A stretch of DNA of 64,000 nucleotides. It comes from Lysobacteraceae bacterium. Its GTDB lineage: Bacteria; Pseudomonadota; Gammaproteobacteria; Xanthomonadales; Xanthomonadaceae. Made by a program: the position numbers and the translations under genes. This document shows positions 40,463 to 52,467 of the stretch, one piece after another. Every line of letters starts with the position of its first letter. Position 1 is the first letter of the stretch. The stretch spans positions 55,472 through 119,471 of the forward strand of contig QBLY01000008.1 of the NCBI GenBank assembly GCA_003241895.1, read 5' to 3'. The notes below the pieces were generated by a model that saw nothing but the letters and a program-made list of their open reading frames with translations, did no database searches and was not told the DNA's origin.

Positions 40463-40506
40463 GAGGTTACCTTACGCCCGCAGCGCGGGGGCTGGACGTA
40501 GCGCGA

Positions 40507-43417
<2,911 letters not shown>

Positions 43418-43490
43418 GGTGCGTCTCCTGTTTTCGATCGGGCCACGTCTGCGGCCCGCCGTGAAATGATGCCCGAATTCCGCGTCGCGG

Positions 43491-46400
43491 TCAGGCCGCG
43501 CCGACCAGGCGCGACGCCTCGGCCAGGTCCACCGACACCAGGCGGCTGCAGCCGGGTTCACGCATGGTGACGCCGGAGAGCTGCTGGGCCGCTTCCATCG
43601 TCGCCTTGTTGTGGGTGACGAACAGGAACTGCACCTTCTCGCTCATCTCGGTGACCATGGCGCTGAACCGGCCGACGTTGGCTTCGTCCAGCGGCGCGTC
43701 CACCTCGTCGAGCAGGCAGAACGGCGCCGGGTTGAGCCGGAAGATCGCGAACACCAGCGCCACCGCGGTGAGCGCCTTCTCGCCGCCCGAGAGCAGCGAG
43801 ATGTTGCTCACGCGCTTGCCGGGCGGGCGCGCCATGATCGACACGCCGGTGTCGAGCAGGTCTTCGCCGGTGAGTTCGAGGTAGGCGTGGCCGCCGCCGA
43901 ACAGGCGCGGGTAAAGTTCCTGCACGCCGGTGTTGACGCGGTCGAAGGTTTCCTTGAAACGGCCGCGGGTCTCGCGGTCGATCTTCTTGATGGCGGCTTC
44001 CAGCGTGTCCAGGGCCGACGTGAGGTCGTTGTTCTGGGCGTCGAGGTAGGTCTTGCGCTCGCCCTGCTCGCCGTATTCCTGGATGGCGGCCAGGTTGACC
44101 GGTTCAAGCCGGCGCATCTTGGCCTCGATGTCGGCCAGCGATTTCTGCCAGCCCTCCAGGTCGGCCTTCTCGGGCAGCGCCTGCAGCACGTCGTCCAGCA
44201 CCAGGCCGGCGGTGGTGATGGCCTCGGAAAGCTGGCCGGCGCGCAGGGCCAGGGCCTGTTCCTCCATGCGCTTGCCGGAGATGGCTTCGCGCTGGGACAG
44301 CGACTGCTGGTCGCGCTGCTGGCGGGTTTGTTCGTAACCGCGCATCTCGCTTTCGATGCCGTCCAGCGACGAGCGGGCGGCGGCCAGGTCTTTCTCAACG
44401 ATCACTCGCTGGTCCAGCGCCGCCTGGCGCTCGGCCTGCAGCGCCACCACCGGCGCGTCGCCGTCGGAAAGCTGGGCCACCAGTTCGTTCAGGCGCACTT
44501 CCAGCTGGGCCTTCTGGCTGCCCATTCGGGCCAGCGACTGGCTCAGCGCGATCACGCGGGCGCGCTGGGATTCGAGCGACAGCGCCAGCTGGTGCGCGGC
44601 GTCGCGCGCCTCGCGGGCGGTGGTGCGGGCGCTGTCGCGCTGTTCGCCCAGGCTGCGGCGCTCGGCGTCCAGGCGCAGGCGCTCGGACTCCAGGTCGCCC
44701 ATCTTGCCGACGGCCTGTTCCAGGCGGCCGCGGGCTTCGCGGGCGTTGGTCTGGGATTCTTCCAGCGTGGTGCCCAGCGTGGAAAGCTCACCGTCGATGC
44801 GGGTCACGCGGGCCTGCGCCGATTCCAGCCGGCCCTGCTGGCCCTGCAGCTGGCCGGCCAATTCGGACACGCTGCGGTGCGCGAGGTATAGCGAGCGCTG
44901 CGCGTCTTCGCGGTGCTGCTCGGCTTCCAGCAGCTTGTCGCGCATCGAGGTCAGGCCTTCGTTGAGGGCCTGTTCCTTTTTCGCCAGCGCGTCGATGTCG
45001 GCGCGCAGCGACTGGATTTCACGTTCACGGCCCAGTGCGCCCTGCTGCGCCTCGCCACTGCGCAGCACGCGCAGCCAGCCGGCGCCGAGCCATTCGCCCG
45101 AACGGGTGATCACGGCCTCGCCGTTGGCCAGGCGCGCAGCGCGCGCGTCAGCGGTGCTTTCAACGGCGTGGATGCCCGCCAGCAGGCGACGGATGGCCGT
45201 CGGCCCCTTGACCCTGGCGGCCAGTGAACCTGCTGGCACGTCCACCGCATCGTCGCTGGCGCTGACCAGGGCGACGCGCCCCTGCGACAGGCTCGACAGC
45301 GCGTCCAGCCAGTCCGACGGCGCGTCCACGGTCACCGCTTCGAGCAGGCTGCCCAGCACGGTTTCCACGGCGGTTTCCCAGCCGGCGTCAACCTGCAGCG
45401 ACTCGCCCAGGCGGGCGTTGTCGGCGATACCGTTGGCCTTGAGCCAGTCGAGCGCGACGTTCTTTTCCTGGCCCAGCGCCGCGTGCTGCAGCGCTTCGAG
45501 CGACGACAGCCGGCCGCGCGCGGCCTGGCCCTGCTTGCGGACATCGGCCAGTTCGGACTGCTGCTGGCGCTGCTGTTCCTGCAGCGCGGTCAGCGCGGAC
45601 TTGCGCTGTTCGAGCACGGTGCCCAAGCCATCGAGGCCGGACTTCTGCGCGTCATGGTCCTGCGCCATGCGCGCCAGCGCTTCGGTGATCGCGCCGGTAT
45701 CGAGCGTGCCGCGCTCGTTGGCCAGCGCCTCGCGGCGGCGGCCGGCGTCGAGCGCCTGCTTTTCGAGGTATTCGATCTTGGTGCGCTCGACCTCGGCCCA
45801 GCGCGCGGCCTCGGCCTGCGCCTTGGCATAGGTGTCCCAACGCTGCTGCCAGTCCTGCAGCGCGGCCTCGGCGGCGCGCAGGCCTTCCTGGCGGCCGGTG
45901 TCTTCCGACCGCAGAGCCTCGAGCTTCGGGTCGGAAGCGGCGATGGCGTTGTGCAGCTCGGCCAGCTGGCGTTCGTCGCCGCTGATGTGTTCGCCCACCT
46001 GCGCGAAAGCCGCGTCGGCCTCGGTGCGCGCCGTTACCAGGCGCTGGCGCAGTTCGCGCTGGTGCTGGATCTGCTGCTCGATGCGCGCCAGCTCGCCGCC
46101 CACGCGGTAGACCTCGGCCTGGGCCTTGCCCAGCCGTTCGCTGGCCTCGCCGTGCTGGCTGCGGCAGGCCTCGATCTGGGCCTCGGCCTGGCGCTGGTCG
46201 GCCAGCAGGGCCTGCAGCTTCATCTCGTCCCGGGTCAGGGTTTCGTGCAGGGCCTTGAGGTCGGTGTCGTAGCGGCGGAATTCCAGCGCCTTGAGCTGCG
46301 CGTCCTTGTTCAGGCGCTCGGCCTGCAGGCCCTGGTACTGCTCGGCGGCGCGGGCCTGGCGCTTGAGGTGCTCAAGCTGCTTGTCCACTTCCTCGCGCAG

Positions 46401-46988
46401 GTCGCCCAGGCGGTCGAGGTTCTCGCGGGTGGCCTTGATGCGCGACTCGGTTTCCTTGCGGCGCTCCTTGTACTTGGAGATGCCGGCGGCCTCTTCGAGG
46501 TAAACGCGCAGGTCTTCGGGGCGGGCCTCGATGATCTGGCTGATCATGCCCTGCTCGATGATCGAATAGCTGCGCGCGCCAAGACCGGTGCCCAGGAACA
46601 GGTCGGTGATGTCGCGGCGGCGGCAGCGGGCGCCGTTGAGGTAGTAGTTGGATTGGCCGTCGCGGCTGACCATGCGCTTGACCGATATCTCGGCGTAGCG
46701 CGCGTACTCGCCGCCGATGCTGCCCTCGGCGTTGTCGAACACCAGCTCCACCTGCGCCTGGCTGACCGGCTTGCGGGTGGACGAACCGGAGAAGATGACG
46801 TCGGTGAGCGAGTCGCCGCGCAGGCGGCTGGCCGAACTTTCGCCCATCACCCAGCGCACGGCGTCGATGATGTTGGACTTGCCGCAGCCGTTGGGACCGA
46901 CCACGCCGGTCATGTTGGTCGGCAGGTGCAGCACCGTCGGGTCAACGAAGGATTTGAATCCGGACAGCTTGATGGTGGAAAGGCGCAT
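43491..46988 (-). CDS. smc: Chromosome segregation protein SMC
   Basis: 1165 aa, full length. Walker A GPNGCGKSNIIDAVRWVMGE lies at about residue 32. Two long coiled coils flank a hinge (about 510-660), and the C-terminal head has the signature LLSGGEKALTAVALVFAIF and Walker B PFCLLDEVDAPLD. It works with ScpA and ScpB, whose genes lie about 3.7 kb away on the other strand. The ribosome binding site is weak (GAG, 11 bases upstream, then a run of A). Confidence 0.97.
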   Translation of the reverse strand: MRLSTIKLSGFKSFVDPTVLHLPTNMTGVVGPNGCGKSNIIDAVRWVMGESSASRLRGDSLTDVIFSGSSTRKPVSQAQVELVFDNAEGSIGGEYARYAEISVKRMVSRDGQSNYYLNGARCRRRDITDLFLGTGLGARSYSIIEQGMISQIIEARPEDLRVYLEEAAGISKYKERRKETESRIKATRENLDRLGDLREEVDKQLEHLKRQARAAEQYQGLQAERLNKDAQLKALEFRRYDTDLKALHETLTRDEMKLQALLADQRQAEAQIEACRSQHGEASERLGKAQAEVYRVGGELARIEQQIQHQRELRQRLVTARTEADAAFAQVGEHISGDERQLAELHNAIAASDPKLEALRSEDTGRQEGLRAAEAALQDWQQRWDTYAKAQAEAARWAEVERTKIEYLEKQALDAGRRREALANERGTLDTGAITEALARMAQDHDAQKSGLDGLGTVLEQRKSALTALQEQQRQQQSELADVRKQGQAARGRLSSLEALQHAALGQEKNVALDWLKANGIADNARLGESLQVDAGWETAVETVLGSLLEAVTVDAPSDWLDALSSLSQGRVALVSASDDAVDVPAGSLAARVKGPTAIRRLLAGIHAVESTADARAARLANGEAVITRSGEWLGAGWLRVLRSGEAQQGALGREREIQSLRADIDALAKKEQALNEGLTSMRDKLLEAEQHREDAQRSLYLAHRSVSELAGQLQGQQGRLESAQARVTRIDGELSTLGTTLEESQTNAREARGRLEQAVGKMGDLESERLRLDAERRSLGEQRDSARTTAREARDAAHQLALSLESQRARVIALSQSLARMGSQKAQLEVRLNELVAQLSDGDAPVVALQAERQAALDQRVIVEKDLAAARSSLDGIESEMRGYEQTRQQRDQQSLSQREAISGKRMEEQALALRAGQLSEAITTAGLVLDDVLQALPEKADLEGWQKSLADIEAKMRRLEPVNLAAIQEYGEQGERKTYLDAQNNDLTSALDTLEAAIKKIDRETRGRFKETFDRVNTGVQELYPRLFGGGHAYLELTGEDLLDTGVSIMARPPGKRVSNISLLSGGEKALTAVALVFAIFRLNPAPFCLLDEVDAPLDEANVGRFSAMVTEMSEKVQFLFVTHNKATMEAAQQLSGVTMREPGCSRLVSVDLAEASRLVGAA

Positions 46989-47148
46989 TCGTTTTTTTTC
47001 TCAAGCAGCCGGCCAGTGGTCGCCGGCCACGGGACGCCGGAAGCGCCCCGCCGCAGGGTCGATGGGAAGCTCGCGGGCGGGTCCACGGCTCATGCCAAGT
47101 GATTGATTCCATTGGCCGAGCGCGTTCCCCGGCTCGCGGCCGTGGGTC

Positions 47149-47157
47149 AGTATACCA
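47149..47157 (-). promoter_or_regulatory. Extended -10 promoter upstream of smc
   Basis: TGGTATACT on the minus strand (extended -10), about 160 bases upstream of the smc ATG. The 196-base gap otherwise holds only a doubtful 30-codon frame (47001-47093, minus). Confidence 0.5.
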
Positions 47158-47184
47158 GCGGCCCCGCCGGGCTCCCTGCCCCGC

Positions 47185-47466
47185 TCAGCCCTCGGCCGGG
47201 GTGCGGGCTTGGATGGACAGGGCATGGATGTCGGTGGTCATCAGGTCGCCCAGGGCGGCGTACACCTTGCGGTGCCTGGCCAGCGGCGCCAGTCCGGCAA
47301 AGGCCTCGCTGACGACGGCGACGGCGAAGTGGCTGCGTCCGTCGCGCGCCCCGGCGTGGCCGGCGTGCTTGTGGCTTTCGTCCACCACGTCCAGTGAAAC
47401 AGGCGCCAGCGCCGCCTCCAGCGCGGCGCGGACGGCCGCCGGACGATCCTCGCGCGGCAGGCTCAC
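47185..47466 (-). CDS. BolA family protein
   Basis: 93 aa. The BolA fold is visible: [18 protein letters not shown], with the conserved His pair that binds an Fe-S cluster with monothiol glutaredoxin, then [32 protein letters not shown] and the C-terminal [10 protein letters not shown]. BolA proteins act in iron-sulfur trafficking and stress morphology. It starts with GTG overlapping the stop of the YciI-like gene (GTGA), so translation is coupled. Confidence 0.9.
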   Translation of the reverse strand: MSLPREDRPAAVRAALEAALAPVSLDVVDESHKHAGHAGARDGRSHFAVAVVSEAFAGLAPLARHRKVYAALGDLMTTDIHALSIQARTPAEG

Positions 47467-47762
47467 GGCAGCACCAGTCGGAACGGGCTGACGTCGACGC
47501 GGGCGTAAACCCCGGCTGCCAGGTAGGGGTCTTGGTCGGCCCAGGCACGCGCTTGGGCCAGCGAGCCGAACTCGGCCACGATGATGCTGCCGGTGAAGCC
47601 GGCGGGGCCCGGGTCCTCGGCGTCGATAGCAGGCAGGGGGCCGGCCAGCTTCAGGCGCCCGGCGTCGCGCAGGGCCTCCAGCCGCGCCAGGTGGGCCGGT
47701 CGCGCCGCCCTGCGGCCTTCAAGGGAATTGGGATGGTCGATGCCGTGGATCAGGTACCACAT
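47463..47762 (-). CDS. YciI family protein
   Basis: 99 aa, a ferredoxin-like small protein. It carries the family signature [27 protein letters not shown], with the conserved His/Asp pair, and [20 protein letters not shown]. The enzyme activity of YciI proteins is not established, though some are hydrolase-like. It is placed between the S9-like gene (10 bases upstream) and bolA (overlapping), all on the minus strand. Confidence 0.88.
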   Translation of the reverse strand: MWYLIHGIDHPNSLEGRRAARPAHLARLEALRDAGRLKLAGPLPAIDAEDPGPAGFTGSIIVAEFGSLAQARAWADQDPYLAAGVYARVDVSPFRLVLP

Positions 47763-47772
47763 GGTCGTACTC

Positions 47773-49758
47773 CTAGTTCGCGGCAACCGGCGCGGCGCGC
47801 CCGTCGCCGATGGTCTTGTCGAGGTGGGCCAGCACGCGCTTGGCCCAGTCGAGGCGGTTGGCGTCCTGGTATTGGCCATGGGCTTCGCCCGGGTAGATCG
47901 CCATTTCGACGGGCACGCCTGCCTCCTGCAGCGAGGCATGCATGGCGCGGGCCTGCGCCGGCCTTGCGATGCGGTCGCGCGCACCGCCGCCCAGCAGGAC
48001 CGGCGCGGTGATCCGGGAGGCCAGCAGGTTGGGCGAATTGGCCTCAAGATCGACCCCATCCAGCCCCAACTGCTCGTTGATGAAACGGCAGGTACTGCGG
48101 GAAGAAGTGCATTTGTTCTTCGCCACGAAATCATAGTTGCCCACGTTGCCGATGCCGCAGGCGTACAGGCCAGGCTCACGCACGAGACCCATCATGGCCG
48201 AGTGCGCGCCGTTGCCGTGGCCGTAGATGCAAATCCGTCCCGCCTGCGTGACGCCTTCGCGTAAGGCCCAACGCGTGGCGTCGGTGATGTCGTCCTGGAT
48301 CCGCGCGCCGACCGGTCCCTTTCCCATGTCCCGGAAGGCTTCGCCACGATGGCCTGACCCGCGGACGTTGACCTGCAGAACCGCGTAGCCGCGACTGGCC
48401 AGCCACTGCACCTCAGCGTCATAGCCCCAGCGGTAGTAACCCAAGCCCAACAGCTGGTGGTCGAGCGGCATGACCACCAACGGCGCCGGCTGTCCCTGTC
48501 GTGAGGCGGGTCGCGTGATGAAGCCGTCCAACTCCAGCCCGTCCCCCGCTTTGAAGCGGATGGCCTGCATGGGTGAGAGTTGCGCTGCATCCAGACGGTC
48601 GTTGCGGGCGGCGATCAGCTCCACGTCGCCGGTTGACGTGTCGAGCAGGAAGTGCCGGCCCGGCTGGGTATCCGACTCCACCAGGATCACGCCGTATCGA
48701 CCGTCCCGGGTAAACGAAGTGGGCGTCGCGAAAGTGCCCGGGAAGCGCGCTGCCAGCTGCTTGAGCGTCGCCACGAAGGGATCCGCGGGCGCAATAACGT
48801 GCAGCACCGGCTTGCCGTCGAACGACTGCCGCGCCACCACGCCGCGATCCAGCGGCGACCGGAGCGTCCGGCCCATGGTGGCCAGCGGAAGCGCCAGGAC
48901 GAGCCTGCGCTGCCGGGAGGACAGCTCGTAAGCCACCAGGCCGGCACCGACACCGTCCTTCTCCACCTGGAAGTACGCCGTCAGGTTGTCGCCCGAGAAT
49001 CCGAGGAAATCCCAGAACTCGCCGGTCTCATCTTCGAAGTTGACCCGATGCCAGCGGCGGTTCTTGGTCTTTTGTCCGGCACGCCAATCCGGGTCCGGGT
49101 CGTTGACGAAAAGCCGCTGCTTTCGCGCGACGCGCTCACTGCCGTCCGCAAGCCGAACCTGGCCGGCGTTGTCGTTGAAGTAGAAAAAGAAGTTCCCGCC
49201 CCGTGGCGCCGACAGCGGCCAGCTTTCAACATCGCCCGTGGCAAGTTCCATCCTCACGATCGGCGAGCCAGCCACGGACATGAAACCGTACACCAGGACG
49301 TGGTCATCGTCGTCGGGCAGCGTGTCGAGCAGCGCCACGTTGGCAAGGCCCAACTGGCCAGCGTCGCTGCCGTCCACGGAAACCTTGTACAGACCGCCAG
49401 AGCCGAGCTCCGGGGCGCGGGACCCGTCCTTGTGGTGACGGGAGTAGACCACCTGCCGGTCGTTGGCCCAATCGAAGGCGGAGATGTGCTGCCCGGGGTC
49501 CACGGCGACACGGGCCGTCACGGCGAGTTCGGCGCGGGACAGGATCACCAGGGAGGTTCGCCCCTCTTCGGGAACCGTGGCGGCGAAGTGGCGCCCGTCC
49601 GGCGATATCTTCATGGCGGTGAACCGGTCACGCGCCAGGAAATCCCCGAGTTCCGGCACCCTGTCGGCGGACGCGACCGAAGTGATGTTCGTCAAGGTCA
49701 TGACGAACAATGCGAACGCGGCGGCTTGCCACCACTTGCGCTCAGACAAGGCCTTCAT
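47773..49758 (-). CDS. S9 prolyl-oligopeptidase-like protein with lost nucleophile
   Basis: 661 aa. Signal peptide (about 1-31), an N-terminal beta-propeller-like region (35-400) and a C-terminal alpha/beta-hydrolase domain as in S9 peptidases. The nucleophile elbow GxSxGG of the family reads [10 protein letters not shown] here, so the Ser position is Gly515 (codon 48214-48216, GGC). The downstream acid ([11 protein letters not shown]) and His ([10 protein letters not shown]) are kept. Peptidase activity is therefore doubtful. An extra CTSSRSTC segment precedes the acid loop. It may be a binding protein or may use another residue. Confidence 0.88.
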   Translation of the reverse strand: MKALSERKWWQAAAFALFVMTLTNITSVASADRVPELGDFLARDRFTAMKISPDGRHFAATVPEEGRTSLVILSRAELAVTARVAVDPGQHISAFDWANDRQVVYSRHHKDGSRAPELGSGGLYKVSVDGSDAGQLGLANVALLDTLPDDDDHVLVYGFMSVAGSPIVRMELATGDVESWPLSAPRGGNFFFYFNDNAGQVRLADGSERVARKQRLFVNDPDPDWRAGQKTKNRRWHRVNFEDETGEFWDFLGFSGDNLTAYFQVEKDGVGAGLVAYELSSRQRRLVLALPLATMGRTLRSPLDRGVVARQSFDGKPVLHVIAPADPFVATLKQLAARFPGTFATPTSFTRDGRYGVILVESDTQPGRHFLLDTSTGDVELIAARNDRLDAAQLSPMQAIRFKAGDGLELDGFITRPASRQGQPAPLVVMPLDHQLLGLGYYRWGYDAEVQWLASRGYAVLQVNVRGSGHRGEAFRDMGKGPVGARIQDDITDATRWALREGVTQAGRICIYGHGNGAHSAMMGLVREPGLYACGIGNVGNYDFVAKNKCTSSRSTCRFINEQLGLDGVDLEANSPNLLASRITAPVLLGGGARDRIARPAQARAMHASLQEAGVPVEMAIYPGEAHGQYQDANRLDWAKRVLAHLDKTIGDGRAAPVAAN

Positions 49759-49943
49759 GACCTTGCTCCGGGTGAACCAGTGACGACGGCTGATGCGGGC
49801 TGCTGCATGCTGACACTCCTGGTTCGCGACTGGCGGCTCTCGCGGTCGTAGACCACCCGATGCACGGCAATGTAGCCGAGCCTCGGCCGAAGTGGCTACG
49901 ACAAGGGTCGCCGGGATGGCACCCGTCAGGGCACAATCGGGCC

Positions 49944-50570
49944 ATGGCAGAACGTCTTCAGGTCCACCCGGTCAATCCGCAGTCCCGCCTGATCGACAAG
50001 GCGGTGGCGGTGCTCAAGGCCGGCGGCTTGGCGCTGGTACCCACCGATGCGGGCTACGCACTGGCCTGGAGCCTGGACGGGAAGGACGCCGAGGAGCGGG
50101 TGCAGCGCCTGCGTGAACTGGACAGCAAGCACCCTTTCACCTTACTCTGTCGGCAATTGAGTGAGGCCGGCCGCTTGGCCCGGCTCGACGATCCGGCCTT
50201 TCGGCTGATGCGATCGCTGACCCCGGGGCCCTGCACTTTCATCCTTCCGGCCTCCTCGGACCTGCCCAAGCGCATCAAGAACAGCGGCCGAAGCAAGCGC
50301 CGCGACATCGGCATACGCCTCCCCGACCATGTGGTCACCCGGGCGCTGCTGGAAGCGATGGGCGAGCCCTTGCTGTCAACCAGCCTGTTGCTGCCGGATG
50401 AAACCGATCCGGAGAGCCACGAGGCCGAGGTGGTCGCCGAGCGCTGGTTGCGCTGGGCGGACGTGATGCTGGACGCCGAGGACTGTGAGCCCGGCCCCAC
50501 CAGCGTGGTGGACTGCACGGGCGACCTGCCCGAGGTGATCCGCCAGGGGTTTCATCCCGTTTCACTGTGA
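49944..50570 (+). CDS. Sua5/YciO/YrdC-family protein (YciO-like)
   Basis: 208 aa. Fold of the threonylcarbamoyl-AMP synthases that start t6A tRNA modification. Motifs: LVPTDAGYALAW, LDSKHPFTLLCRQL, LTPGPCTFILPAS, RDIGIRLPDH and a C-terminal STSVVD-like PGPTSVVDCTG. The sequence is closer to YciO than to TsaC (for example DSKHPFTLLCRQLSE, RSKRRDIGIR), so the activity may be lower or different. It starts at the ATG at 49944 and is divergent from the S9-like gene. Confidence 0.88.
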   Translation: MAERLQVHPVNPQSRLIDKAVAVLKAGGLALVPTDAGYALAWSLDGKDAEERVQRLRELDSKHPFTLLCRQLSEAGRLARLDDPAFRLMRSLTPGPCTFILPASSDLPKRIKNSGRSKRRDIGIRLPDHVVTRALLEAMGEPLLSTSLLLPDETDPESHEAEVVAERWLRWADVMLDAEDCEPGPTSVVDCTGDLPEVIRQGFHPVSL

Positions 50571-50681
50571 CCCGCGGCCTGGCCTGCCCAAGACGTCGCA
50601 CCCTGCAGCACCGTTGCCCTGCCCCACCCCGGCCCCCACGGGCCAGCTCCAAGCGAGCCACACCCATTGCATGAGCCTTTG

Positions 50682-51623
50682 ATGAGCGAAAACACCGCGA
50701 TCCCAGCGGAGCAACCGGCGTTCCCGGTGCAGCCGCAGCAGCAGGAAATGCCGCTGGCGGTCTACAAGGGCCAGCCGGTGCTGCAGATGCCGCAGGACCT
50801 GTACATCCCGCCCGACGCGCTGGAAGTGATCCTGGAGGCCTTCGAAGGCCCGCTGGACCTGCTGCTGTACCTGATCCGCCGCCAGAACCTGGACATCCTC
50901 GACATCCCGGTGGCCGAGATCACCCGCCAGTACGTCGACTACATCGGCGTCATGGAAGACCTGCGCTTCGAACTCGCCGCCGAATACCTGGTGATGGCCG
51001 CCATCCTGGCCGAGATCAAGTCGCGCATGCTGCTGCCGCGCCCGCCCAGCATCGAAGGGCTCGAGTCGGACCCGCGCGCCGAGCTGGTGCGCCGCCTGCA
51101 GGAATACGAGCGCTTCAAGAAGGCCGCCGAGGACATCGACGGGCTCGACCGCCTCGAGCGCGACACCCATGTGGTGCACGCCCACCTGCCCGAGCGCGCC
51201 GCGGTGAAGGTGCCGCCGCCGGTGGACCTGCGCGAGATGCTGCTGGCGCTGCGCGACGTGCTCAAGCGCGCCGACCTGTTCACCCACCACGCCATCAGGC
51301 GCGAGGCGCTGAGCGTGCGCCAGCGCATGGGCGAGGTACTGGGCAAGCTGGGCGACGGCAAGTTCCACGCCTTCGAGCACCTGTTCAACGCCGAGGAAGG
51401 CCGGCTGGGCGTGGTGGTCACCTTCCTTTCCGTGCTGGAACTGGCCAAGGAACAACTGCTCGAGATCGTGCAGGAAGCGCCGCCGGCACACGCCGAAGTC
51501 CACACCGCCAAGCCGCCGGCGCTGGCGCCGATCTACGTGAAGTCACTGGCCGCAAGCGACCGCGACAGCGACCTCGAACTCCCCACCCCCACCTCTGACG
51601 GCGGCGACGATGTCGACGCCTGA
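50682..51623 (+). CDS. scpA: Segregation and condensation protein A
   Basis: 313 aa. Kleisin subunit that bridges the SMC heads. The N-terminal SMC-binding helix region LEAFEGPLDLLLYLIRRQNLDILDIPVAEITRQYVDYI and the winged-helix C-terminus (LGVVVTFLSVLELAKEQLLEI) are typical. The ATG at 50682 was preferred; a TTG at 50667 is also in frame. The 14 bases before the stop overlap the start of scpB. scpA, scpB and rluB form one tight operon. Confidence 0.94.
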   Translation: MSENTAIPAEQPAFPVQPQQQEMPLAVYKGQPVLQMPQDLYIPPDALEVILEAFEGPLDLLLYLIRRQNLDILDIPVAEITRQYVDYIGVMEDLRFELAAEYLVMAAILAEIKSRMLLPRPPSIEGLESDPRAELVRRLQEYERFKKAAEDIDGLDRLERDTHVVHAHLPERAAVKVPPPVDLREMLLALRDVLKRADLFTHHAIRREALSVRQRMGEVLGKLGDGKFHAFEHLFNAEEGRLGVVVTFLSVLELAKEQLLEIVQEAPPAHAEVHTAKPPALAPIYVKSLAASDRDSDLELPTPTSDGGDDVDA

Positions 51624-52467
51624 TTCCGGAACCTACGAAGCAATGGACCCGACCCTGATCCGACAGATCGTCGAAGCCGCCCTGCTGGCCGCGCCGCAGC
51701 CGATCACCCTGGCCCAGCTGGCCGGGCTGTTCCCCGAGGAAGAGCAGGCCCCGCCGGGCTCGATCGAACAGGCCATCGCCGAGCTGCGCGAAGCCTGCGC
51801 CGATCGCGGCGTGGAGCTGGTGGAGGTGGCCTCGGGCTTCCGCTTCCAGGTGAAGGCCGACGTGCACGCCTGGGTGGCGCGGCTGTGGACCGAGCGCCAG
51901 ACCAAGTACACCCGCGCCACGCTCGAGACCCTGGCCCTGATCGCCTATCGCCAGCCGATCACCCGCGGCGAGATCGAGCAGATCCGCGGTGTCAGCGTCA
52001 ACGCCAACATGATCAAGATGCTCGAAGAGCGCGAGTGGATCCGCTCCGTCGGCCACCGCGACGTGCCGGGCCGCCCGGAGCTGTTCGGCACCACCAAGAC
52101 GTTCCTGGATTATTTCGGCCTCAAGAGCCTGGACCAGTTGCCGCCGCTGGCCGAACTCAAGGACATCGCCGAACTCGATCCGCAGCTGCCGTTCGATATT
52201 CCCCCGGGCGTGGCCCAGGCGGCGCTGGCACCACCGCTGGACGACGGCTTTGCCGTGGATGACGACGGCAGCGGCGGCGCCTATGACGGCGACGACGAGA
52301 TCGCCGGCGATGGCCACCTGGTATCCGGCAACGACAGCGACACGGCCGGCGAAGGCCACCTGGTCGGTGGCGAATCCTACCAAGACAACGATGGCACCGT
52401 CGGGACGACGACTACCCCCACCACTGAAGAGGCCGGCGACACCGCCGAGCCGGAGCAAAAGCAATGA
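51610..52467 (+). CDS. scpB: Segregation and condensation protein B
   Basis: 285 aa from the ATG at 51610, or 274 aa from the ATG at 51643 (MDPTLIRQIVEAALL), which looks like the usual family N-terminus. Two winged-helix domains: ALLAAPQPITLAQLAGLF and TRATLETLALIAYRQPITRGEIEQIRG with RGVSVNANMIKML. The C-terminal 60 residues are an acidic, low-complexity tail (DDDGSGGAYDGDDE). It forms the SMC-ScpA-ScpB complex and overlaps rluB by 4 bases (ATGA). Confidence 0.93.
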   Translation: MSTPDSGTYEAMDPTLIRQIVEAALLAAPQPITLAQLAGLFPEEEQAPPGSIEQAIAELREACADRGVELVEVASGFRFQVKADVHAWVARLWTERQTKYTRATLETLALIAYRQPITRGEIEQIRGVSVNANMIKMLEEREWIRSVGHRDVPGRPELFGTTKTFLDYFGLKSLDQLPPLAELKDIAELDPQLPFDIPPGVAQAALAPPLDDGFAVDDDGSGGAYDGDDEIAGDGHLVSGNDSDTAGEGHLVGGESYQDNDGTVGTTTTPTTEEAGDTAEPEQKQ

